NCBI GenBank assembly: GCA_946537885.1
Contig: CAMNGC010000012.1
Coordinates: 1-62,857 of the forward strand
Direction of reading: 5' to 3'
DNA: 62,857 nucleotides
DNA from: an uncultured Clostridia bacterium
Lineage (GTDB): Bacteria; Bacillota; Clostridia; Saccharofermentanales; Saccharofermentanaceae
How positions within the stretch are numbered: position 1 is the first letter of the stretch; every line of letters begins with the position of its first letter. Below are positions 9,013 to 19,299 of this stretch, one piece after another. The position numbers were made by a program, and so were the translations under genes. The notes under the pieces are model-generated. The model did no database searches. It was not told the DNA's origin and saw nothing but the letters and a program-made list of their open reading frames with translations.

Positions 9013-9066
9013 GTATTCTCCGCTTCAAAAGCAAATCTGATAAGGAAAAAGCACAGTTGCACACCT

Positions 9067-9212
9067 AAAACCTGCAGGTGTTACAGGACCACTTCACTTG
9101 TAAAGGAGTCACGCGAAACGACTTGATTTTTGTACAACTATCTCTTTTTAGCGCCGCAAGCCCTTTGTTTTCAAGGGGTTTGATAAAGCCAGTACCGCCA
9201 TGCCGTGACAGA
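9067..9212. repeat. Island repeat, copy 2 of 3
   Basis: It begins AAAACCTGCAGGTGTTACAG and continues through GTCACGCGAAACGACTTGAT, the palindrome TTGTACAA, TAGCGCCG and the hairpin AAGCCCTTTGTTTTCAAGGGG, ending in TGCCGTGACAGA. It is similar to copy 1 in its left half and to copy 3 in its right half. It separates the helicase gene from the EndoU cassette. Confidence 0.85.
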
Positions 9213-9374
9213 TATACTACGATATGCCGCATTTTGCAAAGAAATGCCGAGAAGAAGATCACATAATGAAAGGATTATATGCGGACATATATATATCATA
9301 AGGAGAATGTTTCAGATCTTCGGAAAGACTATAAGGCTATGAGGCTACTATGGAAAACAATTGGGCAGAATAAT

Positions 9375-9409
9375 ATTAGGGAGATTGTTTTTTGTTAAAT
9401 CTCCCTAAT
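9375..9409 (-). terminator. Terminator of the EndoU cassette
   Basis: Perfect 12-bp arms (ATTAGGGAGATT / AATCTCCCTAAT) with an 11-base loop lie 36 bases after the stop of the putative immunity gene; the minus-strand tail is TATTATTCTG. Confidence 0.65.
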
Positions 9410-9445
9410 AATACTGCTATACAAATAGTTTATATGATATTAGGA

Positions 9446-9769
9446 TTAATCTTCGATCGTTCCCTCAGCTGATTCGATAAAAGAAAGTATGTTGAATTCT
9501 TTTGTCTCTTCAGGATACTTTACTGCAAGTCTCTTGAGAGCATCAATGAATGCGTGACTTTGGGTTTTTTCTGCAATTTCATCAAACACCTCGCTAAGCC
9601 AAGAGAACTGATCTGCGGTACAATCATTGTCGAGAAACTTGATAGACTCGTCTATGTTTTCGGTGAACAGGGCGATAAGCTTATTTTTGCACTGTTCTAC
9701 ACCATAATCCCATTCATCATCGGTTGCTTCACGTTCTTCTATTATTGGTATAATTCTATCTTTTATCAT
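9446..9769 (-). CDS. Putative immunity protein of the EndoU cassette
   Basis: A small acidic 107-residue protein with the central segment FSWLSEVFDEIAEKTQS and predicted mostly alpha-helical structure. It has a strong GGAGG site, and its ATG overlaps the TGA of the EndoU-like gene by four bases, so the two are translationally coupled. Size, acidity and position directly after a nuclease gene are typical of immunity proteins that bind and neutralise a toxin in the cytoplasm. I do not recognise a named immunity family with certainty, so the assignment rests on context. Confidence 0.6.
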   Translation of the reverse strand: MIKDRIIPIIEEREATDDEWDYGVEQCKNKLIALFTENIDESIKFLDNDCTADQFSWLSEVFDEIAEKTQSHAFIDALKRLAVKYPEETKEFNILSFIESAEGTIED

Positions 9770-10272
9770 TTTCTTTTCCTCCGTAATACTGAACTCTGAT
9801 CGCTATCTGGAAAAACAGTGGAAATTTTCCCTTTGGTCTTTTTTACACCAACACGTACGCCTTTATATACGCCCCACATCGTAACACCATCAGGAGAACG
9901 ACGATTATGCTTTAGACCAGCTACATGCTCACCAGCACGTCGAATGTCCTTATTGGTCCATGATTTTGGGAACCAAGACTGACCTATTCCGGAACGCTTT
10001 CTTTTTATAACGTGATCAGGAACATATCCGACTCTGACACCATTAGTATAAGTCTTGACTATTTTGTAATCAATTCCATATTTATCAAGCAGATCCATTC
10101 CGTGTTGGCTATGTCCGCCGCCTTCAAGTCGAATCTTTCTCTTAAATTGACCTTTATCATAGAATTGTCGCCATTTGAATGTACCTTCGCTGGAATGGAC
10201 TAAAGCAAAATCGCTTACACTTCTGCCAGAGCCCTTGGTATTAAGGTATCTGCCATTTTTACTTGTCCCCAT
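9766..10272 (-). CDS. EndoU-like nuclease, toxin-type
   Basis: The start at 10272 has GAGAGGTGA just upstream; the longer frame to 10380 overlaps the previous gene deeply and is rejected. The 168-residue basic protein resembles bacterial EndoU ribonuclease domains: a glycine-rich LEGGGHSQHGM with His54 and His57, NGVRVGYVPDH, FPKSWTNKDI near 101-110, and a C-terminal YKGVRVGVKK...KISTVFP strand pair near 136-155. EndoU toxins cleave RNA and are usually the C-terminal tip of secreted toxins; here no export or pre-toxin domain is present, so the product is either an internal effector or a detached toxin module. It ends overlapping its putative immunity gene and overlaps DUF4417 by 14 bases upstream. 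Confidence 0.65.
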   Translation of the reverse strand: MGTSKNGRYLNTKGSGRSVSDFALVHSSEGTFKWRQFYDKGQFKRKIRLEGGGHSQHGMDLLDKYGIDYKIVKTYTNGVRVGYVPDHVIKRKRSGIGQSWFPKSWTNKDIRRAGEHVAGLKHNRRSPDGVTMWGVYKGVRVGVKKTKGKISTVFPDSDQSSVLRRKRK

Positions 10273-10936
10273 AACGATCACCTCTCTTATAGGAGATCCA
10301 GTCCGGCAAAACATGAAAGTTCGTGTATTTACCATATTGCTGGATATACTTGTTGTTGAATGAACCATAAACAACAACATCTGATGGGGTCAGATAGTCG
10401 AGCATTGCGTCAAGAAATGCAGACAGGTGATATTTGTCTTCTTTCTTTTGACAACACCCGTAAGTTCCAATGGAAACAATACTGTTCTTAGGTATTCCTG
10501 CGAAGGTCGGGGGGATATCAAAGTGAACATTAGTGTAAGTCCTTTCGTCGCCCCAGCGAACATTGGGGATAACATATTTTCCTTGCTGTTGCTCATAGTA
10601 TCCGATTGAGCGGCTTACACCAATATTTGCGAGTTGCTCCCACAGTGGCATGTCACGATACAAAGAACAATCCGGTGTAGACATGATCTTCACGTTGGAT
10701 AGACTTTTATCGAAATTCTGTGGGACAGAAACAAAATCTCTAAACTTGGGATCTTGTTCGTAGAAAACGAGCATATCAAAAGGATCAGTAATCTGATCAA
10801 GCTTGGAAAAGGGTATAGCTCTCTTCGGAATAATAATCTCCTTAGGAGCTTCTAACACTGGAATCTCAAGAAGAGAGTCAAAAAAAGCAGTCTCTATTAG
10901 CTTCGAATTGAAGCCATCATAAAATAAGTTTTTCAT
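10259..10936 (-). CDS. DUF4417 domain protein
   Basis: This 225-residue protein shows the features of the DUF4417 family: an N-terminal APKEIIIPKRAIPFSKL, STPDCSLYRDMPLWEQ near 87-102, NVRWGDERTY near 126-135, and FAGIPKNSIVSIGTYGCCQ near 145-163. The family is common in prophages and integrative elements of Bacillota and has no known function. AAAGGTAGG precedes the ATG, with a CCGAC/GTCGG hairpin just before it. The gene is the first of a three-gene overlapping set with the EndoU-like and immunity genes, suggesting it works with or on that pair. Confidence 0.8.
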   Translation of the reverse strand: MKNLFYDGFNSKLIETAFFDSLLEIPVLEAPKEIIIPKRAIPFSKLDQITDPFDMLVFYEQDPKFRDFVSVPQNFDKSLSNVKIMSTPDCSLYRDMPLWEQLANIGVSRSIGYYEQQQGKYVIPNVRWGDERTYTNVHFDIPPTFAGIPKNSIVSIGTYGCCQKKEDKYHLSAFLDAMLDYLTPSDVVVYGSFNNKYIQQYGKYTNFHVLPDWISYKRGDRYGDK

Positions 10937-11014
10937 GAAAACCTACCTTTCTCCGACACTTCGTCGGTAATGTTTAATTTAGAAAAATGTAAACAAAGAA
11001 AGGTAAATATGATG

Positions 11015-11100
11015 TATAATGATATTGCGAGTATGCGTTACACAAGCATATTTACCAAACACATTGATTGTTGTTCCCGCAACTAATCAGTGTGTTTTTC
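11015..11100 (+). ncRNA. Candidate small RNA antisense to the cassette
   Basis: On the plus strand a consensus TATAAT (11015-11020) is followed within ~80 bases by two hairpins: AGTATGC...GCATATT (11030-11052) and a long stem AAACACATTGATTGTTG / CAACTAATCAGTGTGTTT (11057-11097) ending in TTTTTCTTTG, which is a strong intrinsic terminator. A 25-codon frame (11009-11086, MMYNDIASMRYTSI...) with an AAAGG site overlaps the same stretch. It is either a short structured RNA or a leaderless small peptide. No good -35 was found. It lies between the DUF4417 and ImmA genes on the opposite strand. Confidence 0.4.
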
Positions 11101-11118
11101 TTTGTGAAGATAATACAA

Positions 11119-11721
11119 TCAATTTAACCACCTCCCAGTATCAGGGTCATAATGTTCCCTTTTATAAAGTTCGAACTCTACAGGTATCAGATGTTCCATG
11201 AGGGGAATCTCATAATCAAATATCTTGTAACCATACCAGCTCATTCTATTTCTGATGGCCGAGGATGCATTACTTGCAGCCCAGAGGCTGACTTTACAAT
11301 GAGACACTATGTCATTCGGGGAGAGTATTCCCTTAGCGATTAAATAAGGGATCGGACATAAAAAGAATCTGGCAAAGTAATCCGCCAGATCATCCTCCTC
11401 GTTATCGTCATCACACTCATCATAGACATAATGCTTGATCTCATGTGCAATCGTATAGCGCTTTTCTCCCACAGTGACTTCGTAGTCGTTATAGTAAATA
11501 GTAGGAGTGCTTTCATGGGTTCCTCTTACAAAGAATCCCTTCTTTGTCTTCTTAAGCAAGAGATCCTTTGCTTCAGGACCGCATTCAGAGTAGGGAATAA
11601 GAGAGACATTTAAAAGACGACAAATCTTCTCCAAATCCAAAGGAAAGGATTTGATGTCGTAATCGATATAGATTTGAATGATTACTTTAGCAATCTCGTC
11701 ATATTCCGGTCCGCTTCTCAC
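11119..11721 (-). CDS. ImmA/IrrE-type metallopeptidase
   Basis: The 200-residue protein has the zinc peptidase motif HEIKH in YTIAHEIKHYVYDE near residue 110, followed by an acidic run and LADYFARFFLCP, as in the ImmA/IrrE family. Members cleave the cognate XRE-type repressor after a stress signal and so induce the genes it controls. Its start overlaps the XRE gene by four bases (ATGA), the usual ImmR-ImmA arrangement. The likely role is antirepressor of the promoter at 12083-12111 and of the downstream DUF4417-EndoU-immunity genes. Confidence 0.88.
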   Translation of the reverse strand: MRSGPEYDEIAKVIIQIYIDYDIKSFPLDLEKICRLLNVSLIPYSECGPEAKDLLLKKTKKGFFVRGTHESTPTIYYNDYEVTVGEKRYTIAHEIKHYVYDECDDDNEEDDLADYFARFFLCPIPYLIAKGILSPNDIVSHCKVSLWAASNASSAIRNRMSWYGYKIFDYEIPLMEHLIPVEFELYKREHYDPDTGRWLN

Positions 11722-12035
11722 TGAGGACCTCCTTCGCCCAGGAGGAGAAGAATCAATTTGTTCTTCTCTTCCGGAGATAACTCGTTACCTTTTCTCGCAA
11801 TAGCAGTAGCGATGGCAGTATATGCGGATTCACATTTCTGTTCATCATCAAGGAAATAGTCAGTTGAAACTTCCAATGCTTTTGCAACATTGACAATGAT
11901 ATCCATACGAGGGTTCTTATCTCCAGCAAGGTATCTGGAAATTGAGCTTTCTGTTATGCCACTGAGAAAGGCAAGGTCTTTTTGATTGATACCTTTTTTC
12001 TTCATCAGATCTTTAACCTTTTCATTCCATTTCAT
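11718..12035 (-). CDS. XRE-family transcriptional regulator
   Basis: A 105-residue protein with an N-terminal lambda-repressor-like helix-turn-helix (NQKDLAFLSGITESSISRYL, residues ~17-36) and a short C-terminal tail. AAAGGAG precedes the ATG. It is the first gene of the minus-strand cassette. A 10-bp inverted repeat lies exactly between the -35 and -10 of its own promoter, so autorepression is likely. It is probably the target of the ImmA peptidase encoded next to it. Confidence 0.9.
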   Translation of the reverse strand: MKWNEKVKDLMKKKGINQKDLAFLSGITESSISRYLAGDKNPRMDIIVNVAKALEVSTDYFLDDEQKCESAYTAIATAIARKGNELSPEEKNKLILLLLGEGGPQ

Positions 12036-12082
12036 AGCTCATACTCCTTTATTTCTACACGGTCACAAAAAGTTACATCTTC

Positions 12083-12111
12083 ATTCTAATTGCAAAATTG
12101 CAATTAGTCAA
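12083..12111 (-). promoter_or_regulatory. XRE-immA promoter with embedded operator
   Basis: On the minus strand TTGACT (12106-12111) and TAGAAT (12083-12088) are 17 bases apart. The palindrome CTAATTGCAA-AA-TTGCAATTAG (12086-12107) fills the spacer and touches both boxes. A repressor dimer bound there would block RNA polymerase. Confidence 0.75.
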
Positions 12112-12173
12112 GCCAAAAATGAAATTGATTTGTTTGTGGTGACAAATATATAGTCGGATGTTATTTATCCTGA

Positions 12174-12326
12174 CCTGCAGATGTTACCGGAAAATACGAC
12201 TTGTAAAGGGTCACACAGAACAACTTGTTTTTTGTACAATTTCTGGTACATCTTTCTCTTTTTAGCGCCGTAACCCCCTTGATTTCAAGGGCTTTGATTA
12301 AATCGGTACCGCCGTGCCGTGACAGA
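12174..12326. repeat. Island repeat, copy 3 of 3
   Basis: The copy runs from GACCTGCAGATGTTAC through CTTGTAAAGGGTCAC, TTTTTTGTACAA, TTTTTAGCGCCGTAA, the hairpin CCCCTTGATTTCAAGGGCTTTG and GTACCGCCGTGCCGTGACAGA. Relative to copy 2 it has a ~10-base insertion after the TGTACAA palindrome. It bounds the EndoU cassette on the XRE side. Confidence 0.85.
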
Positions 12327-12480
12327 CAACCTCATTTAAGAAGAAAACATCCCCGACAAACCACTCGCCCGGCGTGATGCCGATCGTATGAACGATAACT
12401 TCCTCAGAACGGAACATGGCTGCGATCGCTTTGCCGATGCCTTTTGCTCCGCAGGTTACAACATATCGTGATGATCTTTC
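12298..12480 (-). pseudogene. Decayed short-chain dehydrogenase fragment
   Basis: A minus-strand frame without a start codon reads RYVVTCGAKGIGKAIAAMF, a near-match to the NAD-binding TGGxxGIG motif of short-chain dehydrogenases with one Gly changed to Cys. It then jumps to ITPGEWFVGD, which resembles the PG motif found ~170 residues later in intact enzymes. The last residues (CHGTAVPI) are encoded by repeat copy 3. A gene with an internal deletion, cut at the repeat, is the simplest reading. Confidence 0.45.
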
Positions 12481-12522
12481 TCAGGAATAATACCGAATGT
12501 ATGCCTTCCGGCTACTAATCCA

Positions 12523-13218
12523 TTATAACGGCATCTTCTTAAAATAACCGTTATCTTTCCAATAATCGTAAGGGTAGTTCCCCTCATGCATAAATCTACT
12601 GATAACAGATCTGTTTATGAGGAACTTCATTCTTGTTTTTATTGATGGCGATCTCTTTTTCAGATGATAGAATCTTCTTGCCCTTTTACGAATAGTTCTT
12701 TCTAACCTCATACGACGCTTGCCGGGAATCTTATCCCACTTATTCGTATACATCTTGATCCCAAAATATCTGACCCTGTTAACGCCCCAATTGGTCAGAC
12801 AGCTCTTCATTATCCTGATATTCTGCTTTGAGGCAGAACCCGTCGTAAGGATAAATGATTTCTTTTGAAAGATCTCTTTACGAGGAGCGATCGTCATCTC
12901 CATGAATGCCAGATGATCAAACAATGTCTTCATACTTCCCGGCATACATGAAGCCCCATAATGCGGTGTAGCGAAAACCAGCGCATCAGCCTCCATGACC
13001 GCTTCGTATATCGGATCAACATAGGTCTTATGAGGACAGTTCTCTCTCGGCCCCCGAAGGCAATTCTGACATCCGATACAGAACTCCGGCAGATCCTTCG
13101 GGAATGAGAATTCCGACAATTCCAGCTCTCCGCATTTTGCCAGTTCATCCATGAAAACCTTTGTTACTGTATATGTGTTCCCTATTCTGGGGCTTCCGTT
13201 AAAGACCACAACCTTCAT
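12523..13218 (-). CDS. NAD(P)H-dependent FMN reductase-like flavoprotein
   Basis: The 231-residue protein starts MKVVVFNGSPRIGNTYT, the FMN phosphate-binding loop of flavodoxin-like reductases, followed by FCIGCQNCLRG near residue 47, the cysteine pattern of iron-sulfur flavoproteins, and ALVFATPHYGASCMPGSMK near 79. It probably transfers electrons from NAD(P)H to an unknown acceptor in the cytoplasm. The C-terminal ~70 residues are basic and carry no recognised motif. Its upstream neighbours are non-coding and it appears monocistronic. Confidence 0.8.
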   Translation of the reverse strand: MKVVVFNGSPRIGNTYTVTKVFMDELAKCGELELSEFSFPKDLPEFCIGCQNCLRGPRENCPHKTYVDPIYEAVMEADALVFATPHYGASCMPGSMKTLFDHLAFMEMTIAPRKEIFQKKSFILTTGSASKQNIRIMKSCLTNWGVNRVRYFGIKMYTNKWDKIPGKRRMRLERTIRKRARRFYHLKKRSPSIKTRMKFLINRSVISRFMHEGNYPYDYWKDNGYFKKMPL

Positions 13219-13652
13219 CTGTTTTCCTCATTACTGCATTCTGCTCGGTCGATAGGATCGATATCTATCGCACAACTATTATACAATATGGTTCGCGGAT
13301 ACCCTCTGTCGTACCCCAACACAATCTGCATCGAACGTCAGAGCAACGGCCTCAACGGCTGCCTTGCTATCGAAAAGCTTGCCCCCGAATAATTATCAAA
13401 ACCTATCTTAGTATCAGTGTAAACACTAACATTGACAGGTGTTATTTCATCATTAATCTCCGCATAACAAAAACTCATATGTCTCTATTTTCATCCATTA
13501 GCGGTTCCTTGTTTATTACGACATTTACTACGACATTTATTGCGACATGATATCTCATGTAATAATCTTATAGTACCCATTGCGGTTTGCGCCTATACAA
13601 TATGGGTCCGCTGAATGCGGAAGATGCCGAGAGCCTTGTTAAGTCTCTCTGA
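13219..13652. other. Intergenic region with degraded coding traces
   Basis: A 46-codon minus-strand frame (13338-13478, starting MSFCYAEINDEITPVNVS) continues in a shifted frame as GGKLFDSKAAVEAVALTFDA, so it looks like a frameshifted small gene. Three tandem 12-bp units (ACGACATTT core, 13515-13550) follow. Nothing here is supported as functional. Confidence 0.35.
13515..13550. repeat. Three tandem 12-bp repeats
   Basis: ATTACGACATTT, ACTACGACATTT and ATTGCGACATGA follow one another without gaps. On the minus strand each reads ATGTCG followed by a stop codon. Confidence 0.6.
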
Positions 13653-15932
13653 TCAGTCTCCCTGCTCATCGATCATATTATTTACTCGCCCCTCTATTAT
13701 GGCTATAACCTCATCTTCACTTTTATCACCGCTGAAGTACGATTGTATCTCCTCGTATAGAATGATCATTATCTGAGCGTCTATCCTCTGACACTCCGTA
13801 GCAGATGACAAATACTCTGAGTACTCAACTATACTATCCGATGTATAGTAATTACTGATTCCGCTCATCGATTCGATATACTGATTTGCAGATGGAATGA
13901 GACTATCTGCATAGTCCAGAAATGCTTGACGATTTATAGGATTAGTTCCCATCGTTCTTCTCTGTATATCATAGCTTAAGCAAGTCTTAACAAATCCCCA
14001 TGCGACATCGCTATGCTCGCAACATGAAGTAACCGCTACCGAATCAATTATTCTCGCCATGGCCCCTCTGGAATCTTCGTCAGATGGAAAACCACATAAA
14101 ACATATGGAGAAGTACTAATATTCATATAGTACAAGTCATTTACGATTCCCATAAAACTTACTAGTCGAGTTGTCATGTATTGACTGTTATTATCTGCTT
14201 CAGTGCTAAGAATGTTCGTGTATTCAAGAAGATCACGGAAAGCCTCTCCGGACAGATTCAGATGTCCGTCAGCATCAAAAAAAAGCTTATTATTATATGA
14301 GAATAGCAGATCAAATGCGTTTTTTCTCGTAAAACTAATATCGATCGGATCATTCCCGTTACAATACTCGGAAACGAAGTCCTCGTATTCTTCATATGTA
14401 AATCCCACGCAGTCTTCAGGACGGTTATCCGCTGGTGTATATATGCCTGTTACAAACACCGACAAAGGTACCTGATACAAATTACCGTCTGTCTCAAAAG
14501 CTCTGAAGATATTATCGTAATAATCATATCTGTCTATTCCCTGATCGGAGTCCATGAAATTATTTATCTCATGGAGATATGCATTTTTATTAAGCTCAAA
14601 AAACTGACCATAGTTTAGCAGGATATCAGGTCCTCTTCCGGTACAGATATCGTCTTTTAATCTCCTAATAACAACATCATCCAGACGATAACGTGTGATG
14701 ATCTCTTCTTCATTGTAGGCATATGGCAGTTGTACGGACAACACACTATAATCCATTGTGATACAAATATAGAAGTCATCAGAGGAATAGTTAAACTCCC
14801 TGACAGCTTCTGCTTCCACATATCCGATGCTGTCATATGGCGCTGCGTATAATACTGTTTTCCCTGCATGAGGATTATCGTCTACATGATCAATCTCAAT
14901 TAACGAATTGAATTTACTTGGTCTGTTAATTCCCGTAACAGTCTCTACCATTATAAGATGATCTTCATCACAATATAGGATTGTTGAATACATAAGATCG
15001 CAAAGATTAGCATCACAGTAATTAAGATCAATAGCCCTCGATGTCTCTCCGCTACGAAGATCAAATTTGTTTATACTCATGTTGAGGTTATTACTGTATA
15101 TACACCCGTCATCCATTAGGATTCCATTACAATGCTCGACAATATCTTCAGTCGAAATATCCAATTGCGTAAATACACCATCAGTAGGGTTTATAGATAA
15201 GAAACTATCCGATATATCATTGCCATCTGTTTCTCGAATGCGAGCTATTATTTCACCGTCTTCTTCAACGATCCAGTCAGTTAATATATCATTGAAAACT
15301 GTCTCGAAATACTGTTCTCCATTCACGCCGATTACTTTAATACCATATCTATAATACACACCTTCGAGGTAATTATACTCAATGTATAACAGATCTCTTC
15401 TTTTATATGCTTTTACGATGATCGGATTTTCATACTGTTCGTCAAAGTTGACCGTAATCTCATCCGTAAAACTGTCCGTGCTTTTATCATAACGGTAGAT
15501 CCTATTCTCACATCCACTCTGATTGTTAATAATCAATGCTATATAGACATCATCACCATCCACAAAACATGTACTAAAGTCTATGCGACAATTTACCTCA
15601 TCAATATAATCAGGACAATCAATAACATATGTATCGTCTGATTCAGTATTGACAGCTATAACACGCCGTAACTCATTATAATTTTCATCGTAACTTTGAA
15701 AGAAGACTCTATAATCAGGTGTAATTGTCACAGGTATAATACCATCTGACTCACCTACGATCTCGTCAGCATAAGTAATGTACTCTGCATCGTACCATGG
15801 AGTATCGCTGCTGATGACTCCACTTCTAATTTCAGATGTGGTCTTACTGCAAGAAGTCAGCGGCAACACAACGACCGTAGCCATCAGTATTACCGCTGAA
15901 TACAAGGCACCTTGTCTTATAGACGAGTTCAT
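13653..15932 (-). CDS. Large lipoprotein with substrate-binding-like domain (paralogue 1)
   Basis: The 759-residue protein has a signal peptide with lipobox PLTSC (Cys28) and a motif TPWYDAEYITYADEI just after. Residues ~60-380 form a repetitive beta-rich region suggestive of a propeller; the C-terminal half resembles family 1 extracellular solute-binding proteins (GRGPDILLNYGQF near 430, YQVPLSVFVTGIY near 480, TNPINRQAFLDYADS near 685). No permease or ATPase gene is nearby, so transport is not established; signalling or surface capture is equally possible. Close paralogues lie at 46774-49041 and, more distantly, 44193-46364. It overlaps the small secreted gene upstream by four bases. Confidence 0.75.
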   Translation of the reverse strand: MNSSIRQGALYSAVILMATVVVLPLTSCSKTTSEIRSGVISSDTPWYDAEYITYADEIVGESDGIIPVTITPDYRVFFQSYDENYNELRRVIAVNTESDDTYVIDCPDYIDEVNCRIDFSTCFVDGDDVYIALIINNQSGCENRIYRYDKSTDSFTDEITVNFDEQYENPIIVKAYKRRDLLYIEYNYLEGVYYRYGIKVIGVNGEQYFETVFNDILTDWIVEEDGEIIARIRETDGNDISDSFLSINPTDGVFTQLDISTEDIVEHCNGILMDDGCIYSNNLNMSINKFDLRSGETSRAIDLNYCDANLCDLMYSTILYCDEDHLIMVETVTGINRPSKFNSLIEIDHVDDNPHAGKTVLYAAPYDSIGYVEAEAVREFNYSSDDFYICITMDYSVLSVQLPYAYNEEEIITRYRLDDVVIRRLKDDICTGRGPDILLNYGQFFELNKNAYLHEINNFMDSDQGIDRYDYYDNIFRAFETDGNLYQVPLSVFVTGIYTPADNRPEDCVGFTYEEYEDFVSEYCNGNDPIDISFTRKNAFDLLFSYNNKLFFDADGHLNLSGEAFRDLLEYTNILSTEADNNSQYMTTRLVSFMGIVNDLYYMNISTSPYVLCGFPSDEDSRGAMARIIDSVAVTSCCEHSDVAWGFVKTCLSYDIQRRTMGTNPINRQAFLDYADSLIPSANQYIESMSGISNYYTSDSIVEYSEYLSSATECQRIDAQIMIILYEEIQSYFSGDKSEDEVIAIIEGRVNNMIDEQGD

Positions 15933-16327
15933 TTAGAGATCGTACCGGTTGATGCGCACGTGCCGCCGCTTGTTGTATATGCGAGTGTAAAAGTAACCGT
16001 TCTGTCTGTATTCATATATGTAGAACGAATAGTTTGTGAACCCGAAACACTTGTGAAAACCGCTCTATCAAAACCCGGCATAGCGTTCAAGACCACTACG
16101 GTCATTTTCTTTCCACCATTGACTCCTGATAAAGAACTGATGCTGCACGTATACTTCAATGAATCAGCAATTGTATTTGATTCGTATGTATGGTTACCCG
16201 ATGTGTTATTCGTATAATACATATTCCACGAACGAGAATTGGGAGCCGCACCAACTGATAACACGGACAGAATCGTCACTGTCACAACTACAAATAAGCA
16301 ACATATTTTCCTGAATCTTTTTTTCAT
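15929..16327 (-). CDS. Small secreted protein paired with the large lipoprotein
   Basis: From the ATG at 16327 (AAAGGAGG nine bases upstream; a GTG two codons earlier is unlikely) the 132-residue product has a clear signal peptide ending near SVGA and no lipobox, so it should be exported. The mature part is Thr/Ser-rich, with two Cys and predicted beta strands (TVTFTLAYTTSGG near the end). Its stop overlaps the start of the lipoprotein gene, giving translational coupling. Decayed relatives precede both other large lipoprotein genes, which implies a conserved functional pair. No family is recognised. Confidence 0.65.
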   Translation of the reverse strand: MKKRFRKICCLFVVVTVTILSVLSVGAAPNSRSWNMYYTNNTSGNHTYESNTIADSLKYTCSISSLSGVNGGKKMTVVVLNAMPGFDRAVFTSVSGSQTIRSTYMNTDRTVTFTLAYTTSGGTCASTGTISK

Positions 16328-16535
16328 TTCCACAATCCTCCTTTATTATACTTGATATGGCAGCATCTATTATCTGCTACTATCACCCTATCATATGCAT
16401 TACTATATTGCAAGACAAATCCGTGGTCTTATGTATTTGTTTCTGCAGTCTATACATCTTAAAGGAGCCTCGAAAATGATGACATCTTTAATGTGCTGTT
16501 TAATGAGGAATTCGAGAAGATTCCAAACATAGAAT

Positions 16536-16567
16536 AATCCCCCGAATCATTCACGCTTCGGGGGATT
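16536..16567 (-). terminator. Terminator of ppdK
   Basis: Perfect 11-bp arms AATCCCCCGAA / TTCGGGGGATT with a 10-base loop lie 30 bases past the ppdK stop; the minus-strand tail is ATTCTATG. Confidence 0.75.
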
Positions 16568-16596
16568 TCTCTCAGATCTTTTGGGATCTGATCTAA

Positions 16597-19227
<2,631 letters not shown>

Positions 19228-19264
19228 CTTAATGCCCGCCTTTCGTTTATTGTTGTTTATTCAA

Positions 19265-19293
19265 AAGACCGGGCGCCATAGTAACCCGGTCTT
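19265..19293 (-). terminator. Terminator after glyS
   Basis: AAGACCGGG and CCCGGTCTT pair around an 11-base loop directly after the glyS stop, with a short TTTTG tail on the minus strand. Some read-through into ppdK is possible. Confidence 0.7.
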
Positions 19294-19299
19294 CTGGAA

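Larger units (their letters stand above)
9013..9445. other. Intergenic region holding repeat copy 2 and a terminator
   Basis: Apart from the island repeat (9067-9212) and the hairpin at 9375-9409 nothing codes. The minus-strand frame across the repeat (9065-9262) has no ribosome binding site and is not called. Confidence 0.55.

Noticed and set aside
9766..10272. C-terminal tip of a secreted polymorphic toxin
   Set aside because: No signal peptide, LXG, WXG or RHS region precedes the EndoU-like domain; the gene begins at its own ribosome binding site, so it is described as a stand-alone protein.
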